A stretch of DNA of 64,000 nucleotides from DASUXA01 sp036378155 (GCA_036378155.1 DASUXA010000044.1:79887-143886); one strand, 5' to 3'; positions 34,297 to 43,304 are shown, numbered from the stretch's first letter. The notes: generated from the sequence alone by a model not told the origin. Numbers and translations are program-made.

Positions 34297-35664
34297 ATGA
34301 GGAAGAGGCGATCGGCCCTGGTGGCCCTGGGCATCGCCGCCGTCTTTGTCGCGTCGGCCGGTTGCGGTTCAGGTAATGGCAGCGGTGACAAATCGGGCGC
34401 CGACTTCAGCGCCAAGCCCTCGGGAACCCTGAACGCCTGGGGATTCAACAATGCGGACGATGTCGGAAAGTCCCGACTCGCATACGCGGAAAAGCAGCTG
34501 TCCGGCGTCACCATCAAAATCGACGAGACCGGATTCGACGCGCAGAAGTTCACCACCCGGGTCGCCAGCGGCGACGTCCCTGACGTCGTGCAGATGGACC
34601 GGCAGTACGTGGGGACCTACGCCGCCCAGGGCCTGATCATGCCGCTGGACAAGTGCTTCTCGGCGAACAAGGTGGACCCGAAGGAGCGCTGGTACGCCTC
34701 GGTCGTGGGCGACGTGACCTACAAGGGTCAGGTATGGGCCGTGCCGCAGTTCTACCAGCCGCCGGCGATCCTGCTGAACGAGGCGGTGCTGAGCGCGGCG
34801 GGTGTGCAGGACTCCGACATCGACACCTCCAAGCCGGACGTCCTGCTCGCGGCGATCAAGAAGATGTACAAGGAGAGCGGGGGCGTGCCGACCACGCTCG
34901 GCTTCCACCCGCAGGCGACCGGCCAGGCCAACCTCTGGGTGCTCGGGCTCGGCGGCAAACTGGTGGGCGACAACGGCAAGCCGACCCTCGACGACCCGTC
35001 CAACACGTACGCCCTCGACCTGCTGAAGAAGATCATGGACGCGCAGGGCGGGTACGCGAAGGTCAAGAGCTTCAGCGACTCGTTCGACACGTTCGGGGCG
35101 AAGAACCAGTTCGTCCAGAACCAGGTCGGCGCGGAGACCGACGCTCAGTGGTACCCGAACGTGCTGTCGCCGTACAAGGACAAGATCCAGCTGCACGCGG
35201 TTCCGTTCAAGGACAAGAACGGCAACCCGGTCGCGGTCGCGGGTGGGCAGGCGTTCGTGATCCCCGCCAAGGCGAAGAACCCGACCGCCGCGTGTGCCTG
35301 GGCGCTCGCGCTCACCTCGCAGGACGCGTGGATGGCGGCGGGTGACGCCCGCGCCGAGACGATCAAGCAGAAGAACGGCATCTACACCGGGCTGTTCACC
35401 GGCTCGCCCGCCGCGGACAAGGCGATCCGCGACAAGTACGTGAAGCCGAGCGGCAACGCGGGCTTCGACCAGGTGATCGCGACGTACTACGACGTGGTGC
35501 CCACCGGGAAGAGCCTCGGTGCCTCGCCCGCCGGACAGCAGATCCAGCAGGAGCTGACGAACGCGATCACGGCTGCCCTGCTCGGTAAGAAGTCCTCTCA
35601 GCAGGCGCTCGCGGACGCCCAGGCGGCAGCCATGCAGGCGTACAAGAACATCGCCGGAAGCTGA
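34297..35664 (+). CDS. sugar ABC importer, substrate-binding lipoprotein
   Basis: 455 aa extracellular solute-binding protein of the family-1 (maltose/oligosaccharide) type. The lipoprotein signal is MRKRRSALVALGIAAVF followed by VASAGCGSG; Cys23 is the lipidated residue. The mature protein starts with a Gly/Ser linker, then GTLNAWGFNNADD and the usual FTTRVASGDVPDVVQMD. It should deliver oligosaccharides to the permeases encoded directly downstream. ATG 34297 is preceded by AAGGGG; the upstream in-frame start at 34234 would destroy the signal peptide. A strong hairpin separates it from the permease genes, as is common where the binding protein must be made in excess. Confidence 0.94.
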   Translation: MRKRRSALVALGIAAVFVASAGCGSGNGSGDKSGADFSAKPSGTLNAWGFNNADDVGKSRLAYAEKQLSGVTIKIDETGFDAQKFTTRVASGDVPDVVQMDRQYVGTYAAQGLIMPLDKCFSANKVDPKERWYASVVGDVTYKGQVWAVPQFYQPPAILLNEAVLSAAGVQDSDIDTSKPDVLLAAIKKMYKESGGVPTTLGFHPQATGQANLWVLGLGGKLVGDNGKPTLDDPSNTYALDLLKKIMDAQGGYAKVKSFSDSFDTFGAKNQFVQNQVGAETDAQWYPNVLSPYKDKIQLHAVPFKDKNGNPVAVAGGQAFVIPAKAKNPTAACAWALALTSQDAWMAAGDARAETIKQKNGIYTGLFTGSPAADKAIRDKYVKPSGNAGFDQVIATYYDVVPTGKSLGASPAGQQIQQELTNAITAALLGKKSSQQALADAQAAAMQAYKNIAGS

Positions 35665-35682
35665 AACCAGGTACGCGCAATG

Positions 35683-35716
35683 GTGGCGGGTTCCGCGGAA
35701 TCGCGGAACCCGCCAC
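35683..35716 (+). terminator. intercistronic hairpin after the binding-protein gene
   Basis: Perfect 15-bp stem GTGGCGGGTTCCGCG / CGCGGAACCCGCCAC with a 4-base GAAT loop, 18 bp after the stop. With no U-run, and permease genes downstream, it is probably an attenuator or mRNA-stabilising element giving more binding protein than permease. Confidence 0.75.
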
Positions 35717-35753
35717 GCGTATTTCACGAGGGATTCCCCGATGGAGGCGTTCG

Positions 35754-36716
35754 ATGACTCTGAACAGCACGGCAGCGCCGCCTGATTCCGGTACGCGGTC
35801 GCTGACGCCCCGACCACGACGGAAATACAACCGTCGGGAAGCCCTGGCCGGATATCTGTTCATCTCGCCGTGGATAATCGGGTTCCTCATTTTCACGGCC
35901 GGCACGATGATCTACAGTCTGGTGATTTCGTTCAGCCACTACAATCTGGCGACGAATCTCATCCGACCCGCCGGACTGGACAACTACAAGGGGCTGCTCG
36001 AGGACCCGAAGGTCGCCGCCTCCCTGGGCAACACGCTCTTCTACGCGGTACTCGCGGTGCCGCTGGAAATCATCGTCGCGCTGTTCCTGGCGTCGCTGCT
36101 CAATCACGCCAGCCGCGGTGCCGGGTTCTTCCGGACCGTGTACTACCTGCCGAAGATGACCCCGATGGTCGCCACCGCATCGGTGTTCATGCTGCTGCTG
36201 AACGGGAACACCGGGGCGATCAACCGGGGGCTGCGGCTGATCGGTATCCACGGACCTCAGTGGCTGGTCGACCCCGCGTGGGTCAAGCCGTCGATTGTGC
36301 TCATGACACTGTGGGGCGTCAGCGGCACGATGGTCATCTTCCTGGCCGCGCTCAAGAACGTGCCGCGCGAACTGTACGAGGTGGCAGCGCTGGACGGCGC
36401 CGGACCGGTACGCAAGTTCTTCTCGATCACCCTTCCGATGATCTCCGGCGCGATGTTCTTCAACGTCATCGTGCTCAGCATCGCCGCGTTCCAGGTGTTC
36501 GACCAGTCGTACCTGCTGTTCTGGCGCGACCAGTCGAACGCCGCCCCCGAGGCGTCGCTGTTCTACGCCGTGTACCTGTTCCAGGAGGCGTTCCGGCAGT
36601 TCAATTTCGGATTCGCGGCGGCGATGGCGTGGCTGCTGTTCGTCATCCTGATGGTGCTGACCCTGATCCAGGTGAAGGTCGGTAACCGGTTCGTCTACTA
36701 CGAGGGAGATCGGTGA
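35754..36716 (+). CDS. sugar ABC importer, permease 1 (MalF type)
   Basis: 320 aa with about six membrane segments, starting at LAGYLFISPWIIGFLIFTAG (residues about 32-51). The EAA loop that contacts the ATPase is visible as ELYEVAALDGAGPVRKFFSI with TLPM following. GGAGG lies six bases before ATG 35754. It pairs with the second permease, which overlaps it by one base. It moves the sugar delivered by the lipoprotein. There is no ATPase gene in the cluster, so a shared MsiK-type ATPase encoded elsewhere is expected. Confidence 0.93.
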   Translation: MTLNSTAAPPDSGTRSLTPRPRRKYNRREALAGYLFISPWIIGFLIFTAGTMIYSLVISFSHYNLATNLIRPAGLDNYKGLLEDPKVAASLGNTLFYAVLAVPLEIIVALFLASLLNHASRGAGFFRTVYYLPKMTPMVATASVFMLLLNGNTGAINRGLRLIGIHGPQWLVDPAWVKPSIVLMTLWGVSGTMVIFLAALKNVPRELYEVAALDGAGPVRKFFSITLPMISGAMFFNVIVLSIAAFQVFDQSYLLFWRDQSNAAPEASLFYAVYLFQEAFRQFNFGFAAAMAWLLFVILMVLTLIQVKVGNRFVYYEGDR

Positions 36717-37657
36717 TGTCGGTACTCAAGTCCACGGCCGCGACCTCCCGCGACGCACTGACCGGTGCGATCGACGTCGTCCGCCCGGTACCGAAGACCG
36801 ACCGTACCGGCAGGCTGACCGCCGGCATCGGCAAGGTTCTGATGACGGTGCTGCTCATCGGCTTCGCGCTGCTGTTCATGTACCCGTTCGCCTGGCTGCT
36901 CGCCGCGAGCCTCAAGCCGGCGGACCAGATCTTCGACAACCGGCTGATCCCCGAGACCCTGCGACCGAGCAACTTCGTCCAGGTGTGGCACGAACTTCCC
37001 CTGCTGCACTGGCTGTTCAACAGCGTGTCGATCGCGCTGCTCGCCGCCGGGGCCGTCGCCGTATCCAGTTCGCTGATCGCCTGGGGATTCGCCTACTTCC
37101 GCTTCCCCGGTCGCAACATCCTGTTCGGGCTGGTGCTCGGCACCATGATGCTGCCGGGATCGGTCACCATGATCCCGATGTACCTGATCTGGAAGCAGAC
37201 CGGGCTGCTCGGCACGTGGGTTCCGCTGTTCGGGGCGAACCTGTTCGGATCAGCCTTCTACATCTTCCTGCAGCGGCAGTTCTTCCTCGGGCTGCCCAGA
37301 GAGATCTTCGAAGCGGCGCGGATCGACGGGGCCAGCTACTGGCAGATGTTCTGGAAGATGGCGATGCCGCTGTCCATCCCGTCGTTCATCATCGTGTTCC
37401 TGTTCGAGTTCCAGGCGAGCTGGAACAACTTCCAGGGCGCGTTGATCTACCTGAACAGCGGCAGCGTCGACAACTTCACCACCCCGCTGGGCATCGCGTA
37501 CGCGATGACGAAGTACAGCCCGACAGCCGGCGGACACGGCGACTACCAGTACGTCATGGTCGCGTCGTTGCTGGTCACCCTGCCGATGCTGCTGCTGTTC
37601 AGCTTCGGGCAGCGGTACTTCATCGAAGGCGTGGCGACCCAGGGTCGCAAGGGGTAG
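36716..37657 (+). CDS. sugar ABC importer, permease 2 (MalG type)
   Basis: 313 aa with six predicted membrane segments, starting around VLMTVLLIGFALLFMYPFAW. The MalG-type loop EIFEAARIDGASYWQMFWKM contains the EAA motif. The start ATG shares one base with the previous stop (TGATG) and has GAGGGAG upstream; GTG 36713 is an alternative. Last gene of the importer operon. The family imports oligosaccharides; the neighbours predict mannose-containing ones. Confidence 0.93.
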   Translation: MSVLKSTAATSRDALTGAIDVVRPVPKTDRTGRLTAGIGKVLMTVLLIGFALLFMYPFAWLLAASLKPADQIFDNRLIPETLRPSNFVQVWHELPLLHWLFNSVSIALLAAGAVAVSSSLIAWGFAYFRFPGRNILFGLVLGTMMLPGSVTMIPMYLIWKQTGLLGTWVPLFGANLFGSAFYIFLQRQFFLGLPREIFEAARIDGASYWQMFWKMAMPLSIPSFIIVFLFEFQASWNNFQGALIYLNSGSVDNFTTPLGIAYAMTKYSPTAGGHGDYQYVMVASLLVTLPMLLLFSFGQRYFIEGVATQGRKG

Positions 37658-37755
37658 TGCCGGCGCGGGCGTCCTGGGGCGCGTCGACGGCGACCTGGGC
37701 CGGGGTGTGCGCCGGTAGCCGGGCTGGCCTCGCCCGACCGGTTGGGGGACGGTCC

Positions 37756-37777
37756 TCGACGTCGACGTCGACGTCGA
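37756..37777. repeat. GACGTC/TCGACG hexamer run
   Basis: A 22-bp run of the six-base unit TCGACG, itself a palindrome, in the 194-bp gap after the importer operon. The rest of that gap shows no gene; TAGACT at 37819 could be the minus-10 for the YciI-like gene. Probably low-complexity sequence. Confidence 0.5.
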
Positions 37778-37851
37778 TGCCGCGCCGCCCGCCGCGCCGG
37801 ACGCCCGCCGCCCCTCCGTAGACTGGTCGACAACCCGTCAGGAGATCCGGC

Positions 37852-38163
37852 ATGAGTGTGCGATTCCAGCCCACGTTCCTGATCCGCGCCGAGTACTGCG
37901 CGGATGCCGCCCAGGCGCGCGAGCCGTACCGGGACCGGCACCTGGAAGGCGTCGCCCGGCTGCTCGCGTCCGGTACCGCGCTCGTGGCAGGCGCGATGGC
38001 CGACCTGTCCGCCTCGGTCCTGGTGGTACGCGCCGACGACGCCCAGGCGGCTCGGGCGCTCGCCGAGTCGGACGTGTACTGGCGCAACGGGGTCTGGACG
38101 AACATCGAGGTGTCCGAGTACATGGCGGCGACGGTCGCCGACATCGACCCGGTCAACGAGTAG
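37852..38163 (+). CDS. YciI-like small protein
   Basis: 103 aa ferredoxin-like alpha/beta protein of the YciI family: FLIRAEYCADAAQAREPYRDRHLEGVARLL, then SGTALVAGAMAD and the C-terminal LAESDVYWRNGVWTNIEVSEY. Members are small dimeric proteins sometimes fused to or working beside other enzymes; the activity is generally unknown. AGGAG precedes ATG 37852. It stands alone and is followed by a clear terminator hairpin. Confidence 0.82.
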   Translation: MSVRFQPTFLIRAEYCADAAQAREPYRDRHLEGVARLLASGTALVAGAMADLSASVLVVRADDAQAARALAESDVYWRNGVWTNIEVSEYMAATVADIDPVNE

Positions 38164-38195
38164 CCGGGACCCGCGCCGGTCGGCGCGGATCCCGG
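38164..38195. terminator. bidirectional terminator hairpin
   Basis: CCGGGA-C-CCGCGCCG, loop GT, CGGCGCGG-A-TCCCGG: a 14-pair stem with one C/A mismatch, directly after the YciI-like stop and 74 bp from the convergent desaturase stop. Confidence 0.7.
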
Positions 38196-38269
38196 AACCG
38201 GACCGCGCAGACCGAGACCGGTGACGACCTCGATCGCCGCGGCGACGGCTGTGCGTGACGGGTGCGCGC

Positions 38270-39091
38270 TCACCCCGGCAGTCCGCTGTACTCCGGTACC
38301 GACGGCTGGACCGTGGGGGTCGCGGCGGTACGCGGCGACGGGATGAGACCGGCGCGCCTGATCCGTACCGCCCCCAACCGCTCCAGCGAGCGGGCGACCA
38401 CGTATCCGAAGTCCGCCTCCCACCAGTGGTACGAGAACTTCGCCGAGCCGGGGAACGCGTGGTGGTTGTTCTGCAGCCCCTCGCCCCAGATCAGCCACGC
38501 CGCGACGTGGTTGTTACGCGAGTTGTCCGGCGTGTCGAAGTTCCGCGACCCGACCGCGTGCCCGAACGAGTTGACGATCCAGCCCTGCACCGGGTGGCTC
38601 ATGATGCCGACGAAGTACACCACGCCGAGCAGCCACAGACCGCTGGTCAGCCAGAGGGTCGCGGCGACCGCAGCGTGCGCGACGTACGGCAGGTACCACA
38701 GCCCGCGCCGGTTCAGCCAGTTCACGTCGAAGTCGAGGTCCGCGACGACCTCGGTCAGCGTCGGGTCACGCCGCGCGAGTCGGACCAGGATCCGCTCGTA
38801 CGAGCGCAACTGTTCCCGCGCCACGCCGACGATCCCGACGTTCGTCGGGCTGTGCGGGTCGCCGGGTTCGTCCGCGTGCGCGTGGTGGATGCGGTGCATA
38901 CACACCCACGCCTTCAGGTCGAGCCCGGTGACCCAGTTGCCGGTGTACCGGACCAGTCGGCGCAGCCACGGGCGCAGTTCGAGCGCGCCGTGGGTGAAGC
39001 CACGGTGATAGAAGATCGTGATGTACAGCAGGTTCAGCGCGTATCCGAACAGCAGGACGGCAGCACACAGCAGATAGTCGTCGCGGGTCAC
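38270..39091 (-). CDS. acyl-CoA/lipid delta-9-type fatty acid desaturase
   Basis: 273 aa membrane desaturase. All three histidine boxes of the di-iron site are present: FYHRGFTHGA, CMHRIHHAHAD and LQNNHHAFPGSA, separated by hydrophobic segments (LLCAAVLLFGYALNLLYI at the start, ATLWLTSGLWLLGVVYFVGI in the middle). It introduces a double bond into acyl chains. The GTG start has GAAGGA upstream. It is the second gene after the GNAT-SDR fusion (39 nt apart, same strand), suggesting a shared lipid-modifying role. Confidence 0.92.
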   Translation of the reverse strand: MTRDDYLLCAAVLLFGYALNLLYITIFYHRGFTHGALELRPWLRRLVRYTGNWVTGLDLKAWVCMHRIHHAHADEPGDPHSPTNVGIVGVAREQLRSYERILVRLARRDPTLTEVVADLDFDVNWLNRRGLWYLPYVAHAAVAATLWLTSGLWLLGVVYFVGIMSHPVQGWIVNSFGHAVGSRNFDTPDNSRNNHVAAWLIWGEGLQNNHHAFPGSAKFSYHWWEADFGYVVARSLERLGAVRIRRAGLIPSPRTAATPTVQPSVPEYSGLPG

Positions 39092-39130
39092 GGGAATGGT
39101 CCTTCGATTCGCGTGGGGCAGAGGTCGTCG

Positions 39131-40639
39131 TCAGTCGCGCACGCCGAGGCTGGCGCGCAGTGCCTCGCCGGCTGCTGCCGTCCGCGCGCGCAGCGGCAGG
39201 ATGGCGCCGAGCGCGCGGAACACCTGGTTGAGCACCCCCGGCACACAGACCGGGTGGCGTCCGAGCCGAGCCAGGGACGTCGCCGCGACCCGGTCGGGGG
39301 CGGCGGCCCAGCCGGGCAGGTCGGTGTGCTGGCGATCGTGGAAGCGGGTGGCGGTGGTACCGGGCAGCAGCGTCTGGAACACCACGCCACGGCGGCGGTT
39401 CTCGTACCAGATCGCGGTCGCGTACGTGAGCAGGAACGTCTTCGTCGCCGAGTACACCGCGCTGCGCGGCATCGGCGACAGCGCGTTGACGGACGCGACG
39501 TGGACGACTGCGCCCCGGCCGCGCCCCGCCATCGACGGCAGGAACGCCAAGGTGAGCAGCACCGGAGTGGTCAGGTTGACCCGGATCAGGTGCTCGTACC
39601 GCGAGGTGTCGCCCGCGACGAACGGACCTTTGACGCCGGTACCGGCGTTGTTGACCAGCACCTCGACCCGGCGTTGCCCGACCCAGGACACGACCTTGTC
39701 GACCGCCGCCTCGGCGGACAGGTCGATGACCAGCGCGTCGGTCCGCACGCCGTACTCCTCGCGCAGCCGCGCGGCGACCGACTCGACCTCGGGCTCGTCG
39801 GCGACCAGCAGCAGACCCGCCCCACGGGCGGCGAGCTGTCGCGCGTACGCCAGACCGATGCCCGACGACGCGCCGGTGACCAGCGCGAACCCGTCGCACG
39901 CGGCAGCCCCGAGCGCGGCGCGTGCCCGTACCCGCTGCCGCCGGCTGACCCGGTCCGACAAGCCGCGCACCAGCTCGCCCGAGGCGACTGCGAGCCCGCG
40001 CAGCGGTACCGCCGCGGCGGTGTCCGCCTGGACGCCGCCCGGCGACCGCACGTCGCGGTCCGCGTCGGACGGCGGGACGGCGGCCAGTCTGCGCCGCAGC
40101 CACGCGGGTCCCATCTTGTACCCGGTCATCCGCAGCAGCGCCGGCCAGCGGTGCGACACCGGGCTGTAGAAGATCGTCCCCTGTTTCTGCTGGCCGTCGA
40201 CGGTGACGGGACCCTGGTACAGCACCTGCGGTCGGCCGAGCAGGTACATCCGGCGCAGGCTTTCGCTTTCGGTGCCGAACACCACGTGGCGGGCGCCCCG
40301 CCGACCGCTTTCGAGGAACAGTCCGTACCAGAACAGCGCGGACCGCAGCCCCGAGCGGTGGGCGCGGTCGATCCACACGCACGCCAGTTCGACGGTGCCG
40401 GTCCCGTCGACCGCGGCTTCGACGGCGGCGCGGTGCGGCTGCGGAATCCGGGCGAACGTGCGCAGCGGCGCCTCGCCGGTGACCACGACACCGCCGATGA
40501 GCCGACCGCGCCGACGCATCCCGAACACCAGGCAGCGGTGCAGATAATCGAGCGGTACCGGGTATCCCGATGCCCGGTGATACGCCTCGGCGAATTCTTC
40601 GATCTCGCGGGCATCGATTAATTGGTGCAGGACTGGCAC
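39131..40639 (-). CDS. GNAT-like domain fused to a short-chain dehydrogenase
   Basis: 502 aa with two parts. Residues about 1-170 look like a GNAT-type acyltransferase domain (RLIGGVVVTGEAPLRTF, VELACVWIDRAHRSGLRSAL, GARHVVFGTESESLRRMY). After a linker, residues about 250-500 are a classical SDR: ALVTGASSGIGLAYA, VLVNNAGTG, HVASVNALSP and the catalytic AVYSATK. GTG 40639 has a strong AAGGAG five bases upstream; the frame is open further to 40744 but without a better signal. The SDR half resembles acyl or keto reductases acting on lipids, which agrees with the desaturase downstream. The substrate is unknown. Confidence 0.8.
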   Translation of the reverse strand: MPVLHQLIDAREIEEFAEAYHRASGYPVPLDYLHRCLVFGMRRRGRLIGGVVVTGEAPLRTFARIPQPHRAAVEAAVDGTGTVELACVWIDRAHRSGLRSALFWYGLFLESGRRGARHVVFGTESESLRRMYLLGRPQVLYQGPVTVDGQQKQGTIFYSPVSHRWPALLRMTGYKMGPAWLRRRLAAVPPSDADRDVRSPGGVQADTAAAVPLRGLAVASGELVRGLSDRVSRRQRVRARAALGAAACDGFALVTGASSGIGLAYARQLAARGAGLLLVADEPEVESVAARLREEYGVRTDALVIDLSAEAAVDKVVSWVGQRRVEVLVNNAGTGVKGPFVAGDTSRYEHLIRVNLTTPVLLTLAFLPSMAGRGRGAVVHVASVNALSPMPRSAVYSATKTFLLTYATAIWYENRRRGVVFQTLLPGTTATRFHDRQHTDLPGWAAAPDRVAATSLARLGRHPVCVPGVLNQVFRALGAILPLRARTAAAGEALRASLGVRD

Positions 40640-40734
40640 GGTCGCTCCTTTTCGGACGCCATCCGGTCGGAGAACCGGTACGCGTCGCTTTCGGCGCAGA
40701 CCATACGGCGACGAAGACGCCTCGACATATGGAA

Positions 40735-40765
40735 CTGTCGCCATGGTGACGGACCATGGCGACAG
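40735..40765 (-). terminator. terminator-like hairpin after copA
   Basis: Perfect 13-bp stem CTGTCGCCATGGT / ACCATGGCGACAG with a 5-base loop, 24 bp past the copA stop. It is the likely end of the csoR-copZ-copA messages, although a U-run is missing. Confidence 0.65.
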
Positions 40766-40788
40766 CGGACCCTCAATTCCGCATCAGC

Positions 40789-43098
40789 TCAACTGACCGG
40801 TTGAAAGCGGAACAATCGCAAACTGTTGGTGACCACGAACAGGCTGGAAAACGCCATCGCCGCCGCCGCGAGCACCGGGGTGACCATGCCGAACGCAGCC
40901 AGCGGAATCGCCGCCACGTTGTACGCGAACGCCCAGAACAGGTTGCCCTTGATGGTCGCGAGGGTGGCACGGGACAGCCGGATCGCGTCCGCCGCGCCGC
41001 CCAGTTCGCCGCGCACCAGGGTCAGGTCGCTCGCCTCGATGGCGACGTCGGTACCGGTACCCATCGCGATGCCGAGGTCCGCGGCAGCCAGCGCCGCGGC
41101 GTCGTTGACCCCGTCGCCGACCATCGCCACCACGCGCCCCTGCGCCTGGAGCCGGCGTACCACCGCCACCTTGTCCTGCGGCATCACCTCGGCGATCACC
41201 TCGTCGACACCGACCTGGGCGGCGATCGCGCGGGCGGTCGCGTCGGCGTCGCCGGTGAGCAGTACCGGGCGCAGCCCCAGCCCGCGCAGCCGGTCGACCG
41301 CCCGCGCCGCGTCGGGCTTCGGCGTGTCCGCGACGACGAGCACGCCCCGCGCCACGCCCTGCCACGCGACCAGTACCCCGGTCCGACCGAGCGCGGCAGC
41401 TTCGTCGACGGCGCGGGTCAACTCGGTCGGTACCTCGATGCCCCGCTCGGCGAACAGCCGGGCGCGGCCCACCAGGACCTCGGTGTCGTCGACGGTGCCG
41501 GACGCGCCGAGCCCGGCGAGCGCCGCGAACCCGGTGACCGTGGGCAGGTCGCCGAGGCGCTGCCGCGCGCCCGTGGCGACGGCGCGCGCGATCGGGTGTT
41601 CCGAGGCGTGCTCGATGGCGCCGGCGAAACGCAGCAGGTCGTCGGCGCTGGTTCCCCCCGCCGGGAGCACGTCCAGCAGGGTCATCACGCCGGTGGTCAC
41701 GGTGCCGGTCTTGTCCAGTACCACGGTGTCCACCCGCCGGGTCGACTCCAGGACCTGCGGACCTTTGATGAGGATGCCGAGCTGGGCGCCGCGACCGGTA
41801 CCGACCAGCAGGGCGGTCGGCGTGGCGAGACCGAGCGCGCACGGGCACGCCACGATGAGCACCGCCACACCGGCGGTGACCGCCGCGGCGGTACCGAGTC
41901 CGAGCGCCCACCAGGTCACGAACACGCCGACGGCGAGCAGGATCACCACCGGTACGAACACCGCCGAGACCCGGTCGGCGAGACGCTGCACCTCCGCCTT
42001 GCCGGACTGCGCGTCCGCGACCAGCCGCGCCATCTGCGCGAGCTGGGTGTCCGCGCCGACCCGGGTGGCGCGTACCACGAGCCGACCGCCGGCGTTGACC
42101 GTGGCGCCGACCACCGCGTCGCCGACCGTCACGTCGACCGGCACGCTCTCGCCGGTCACCATGCTCGCGTCGACCGCGCTCGCGCCTTCGACGACCTCGC
42201 CGTCGGTGGCGATCTTCTCGCCGGGGCGTACCACGAACAGGTCGCCGACGGCGAGCTGACCGATCGGCACCCGGATCTCCCGCCCGTCGCGGAGCAGGAC
42301 GGCATCCTTGGCGCCCAGTTCGAGCAGCGCCCGCAGCGCCGAGCCGGCCCGGCGCTTCGCGCGCGCCTCGAAGTACCGCCCCGCCAGCAGGAACGTGGTC
42401 AGCGCCGCGCCGACCTCCAGATAGATCTCGTCGCTCGCCGAGCCGCGCGGGGCGAGCAGGTCGAGCGACATGCGCATGCCCGGCTCGCCGGCGCTGCCCA
42501 GGAACAGGGCGTACAGGCTCCACAGGTACGACACCCAGGCGCCCAGCGAGACCAGGGTGTCCATGGTCGCCGCGCCGTGCCGGGCGTTGACCCAGGCGGC
42601 GCGGTGGAACGGCCAGGCGCCCCACACGATCACCGGGCTCGCCAGCGTCAGCGCCAGCCACTGCCAGTACCGGAACTGCAGCGCCGGCACCATGGCGAGC
42701 ACGAGCACCGGCGCGGTCAAGACCGCGGAGACCAGCAGGCGCTGCCGCAGCGAGGCTTCCTCGCCGCCGACCTCACCCGCCGCGCCGCCGACCTCCGGCG
42801 TCGGCACGCCGGTCGGCGGCGCGGGGGGAGCGGGGGGAGTGGCGGTGTACCCGGTGGCTTCGACCGTGCGTACCAGATCGTCGACCGCCACGCCGTCGGC
42901 GTAGGTGACGTGCGCGGTCTCGGTCGCGAAATTGACCGTCGCCTGTACCCCCGGCAGCTTGTTGAGCTTGCGCTCCACCCGGCTGGCGCAGGTCGCGCAG
43001 GTCATCCCGCCGATGGCGAGGTCGATCTGGCGCGGCGCGCGCAGCAGCGCGTCCCGCGTGGTACCGGACTCGGGGGCGGCGGTGCGCGTGTCTGTCAC
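40789..43098 (-). CDS. copA: copper-translocating P1B-type ATPase
   Basis: 769 aa. An N-terminal heavy-metal-associated domain has GMTCATCAS (Cys34, Cys37). A Pro-rich linker follows, then eight membrane segments with the ion-binding CPC in VACPCALGLATP (Cys418, Cys420), the actuator TGES loop, the phosphorylated Asp462 in DKTGT and MVGDGVNDAAAL in the nucleotide domain. It exports monovalent copper from the cytoplasm. The GTG start overlaps the copZ stop as GTGA. With copZ and csoR it forms a copper-homeostasis module controlled by the CsoR box at 43357. Confidence 0.95.
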   Translation of the reverse strand: MTDTRTAAPESGTTRDALLRAPRQIDLAIGGMTCATCASRVERKLNKLPGVQATVNFATETAHVTYADGVAVDDLVRTVEATGYTATPPAPPAPPTGVPTPEVGGAAGEVGGEEASLRQRLLVSAVLTAPVLVLAMVPALQFRYWQWLALTLASPVIVWGAWPFHRAAWVNARHGAATMDTLVSLGAWVSYLWSLYALFLGSAGEPGMRMSLDLLAPRGSASDEIYLEVGAALTTFLLAGRYFEARAKRRAGSALRALLELGAKDAVLLRDGREIRVPIGQLAVGDLFVVRPGEKIATDGEVVEGASAVDASMVTGESVPVDVTVGDAVVGATVNAGGRLVVRATRVGADTQLAQMARLVADAQSGKAEVQRLADRVSAVFVPVVILLAVGVFVTWWALGLGTAAAVTAGVAVLIVACPCALGLATPTALLVGTGRGAQLGILIKGPQVLESTRRVDTVVLDKTGTVTTGVMTLLDVLPAGGTSADDLLRFAGAIEHASEHPIARAVATGARQRLGDLPTVTGFAALAGLGASGTVDDTEVLVGRARLFAERGIEVPTELTRAVDEAAALGRTGVLVAWQGVARGVLVVADTPKPDAARAVDRLRGLGLRPVLLTGDADATARAIAAQVGVDEVIAEVMPQDKVAVVRRLQAQGRVVAMVGDGVNDAAALAAADLGIAMGTGTDVAIEASDLTLVRGELGGAADAIRLSRATLATIKGNLFWAFAYNVAAIPLAAFGMVTPVLAAAAMAFSSLFVVTNSLRLFRFQPVS

Positions 43099-43304
43099 CG
43101 CACGCCCTCCAACTCATATCCGGCTTCGTCCACCGCCGCGCGGACCGCCTCGACGTCCAGGGGCGCGTCGCTGTCGACGTGGACCAGCCCGGTCGCCAGG
43201 TCGACCTCCACCTTGCGTACCCCGGTCAGCTTGGTCAGTTCGCCGCTGACGGCGGACACGCAGTGACCGCAGGTCATTCCGGACACCTGGTACGTGGTGG
43301 TCAT
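43095..43304 (-). CDS. copZ: copper chaperone
   Basis: 69 aa single heavy-metal-associated domain: TYQVSGMTCGHCVSAVSGEL with the CxxC copper site at Cys12/Cys15, ending DEAGYELEGVR. It carries Cu(I) to CopA, with which it is translationally coupled. ATG 43304 has GGAG upstream. Its promoter, with TATAAA overlapping the CsoR box, lies at 43353-43371. Confidence 0.94.
   Translation of the reverse strand: MTTTYQVSGMTCGHCVSAVSGELTKLTGVRKVEVDLATGLVHVDSDAPLDVEAVRAAVDEAGYELEGVR

Noticed and set aside
37756..37777. Six-base repeat run as a regulatory element
   Set aside because: The unit is a simple palindromic hexamer in a short gap and no promoter geometry fits it.
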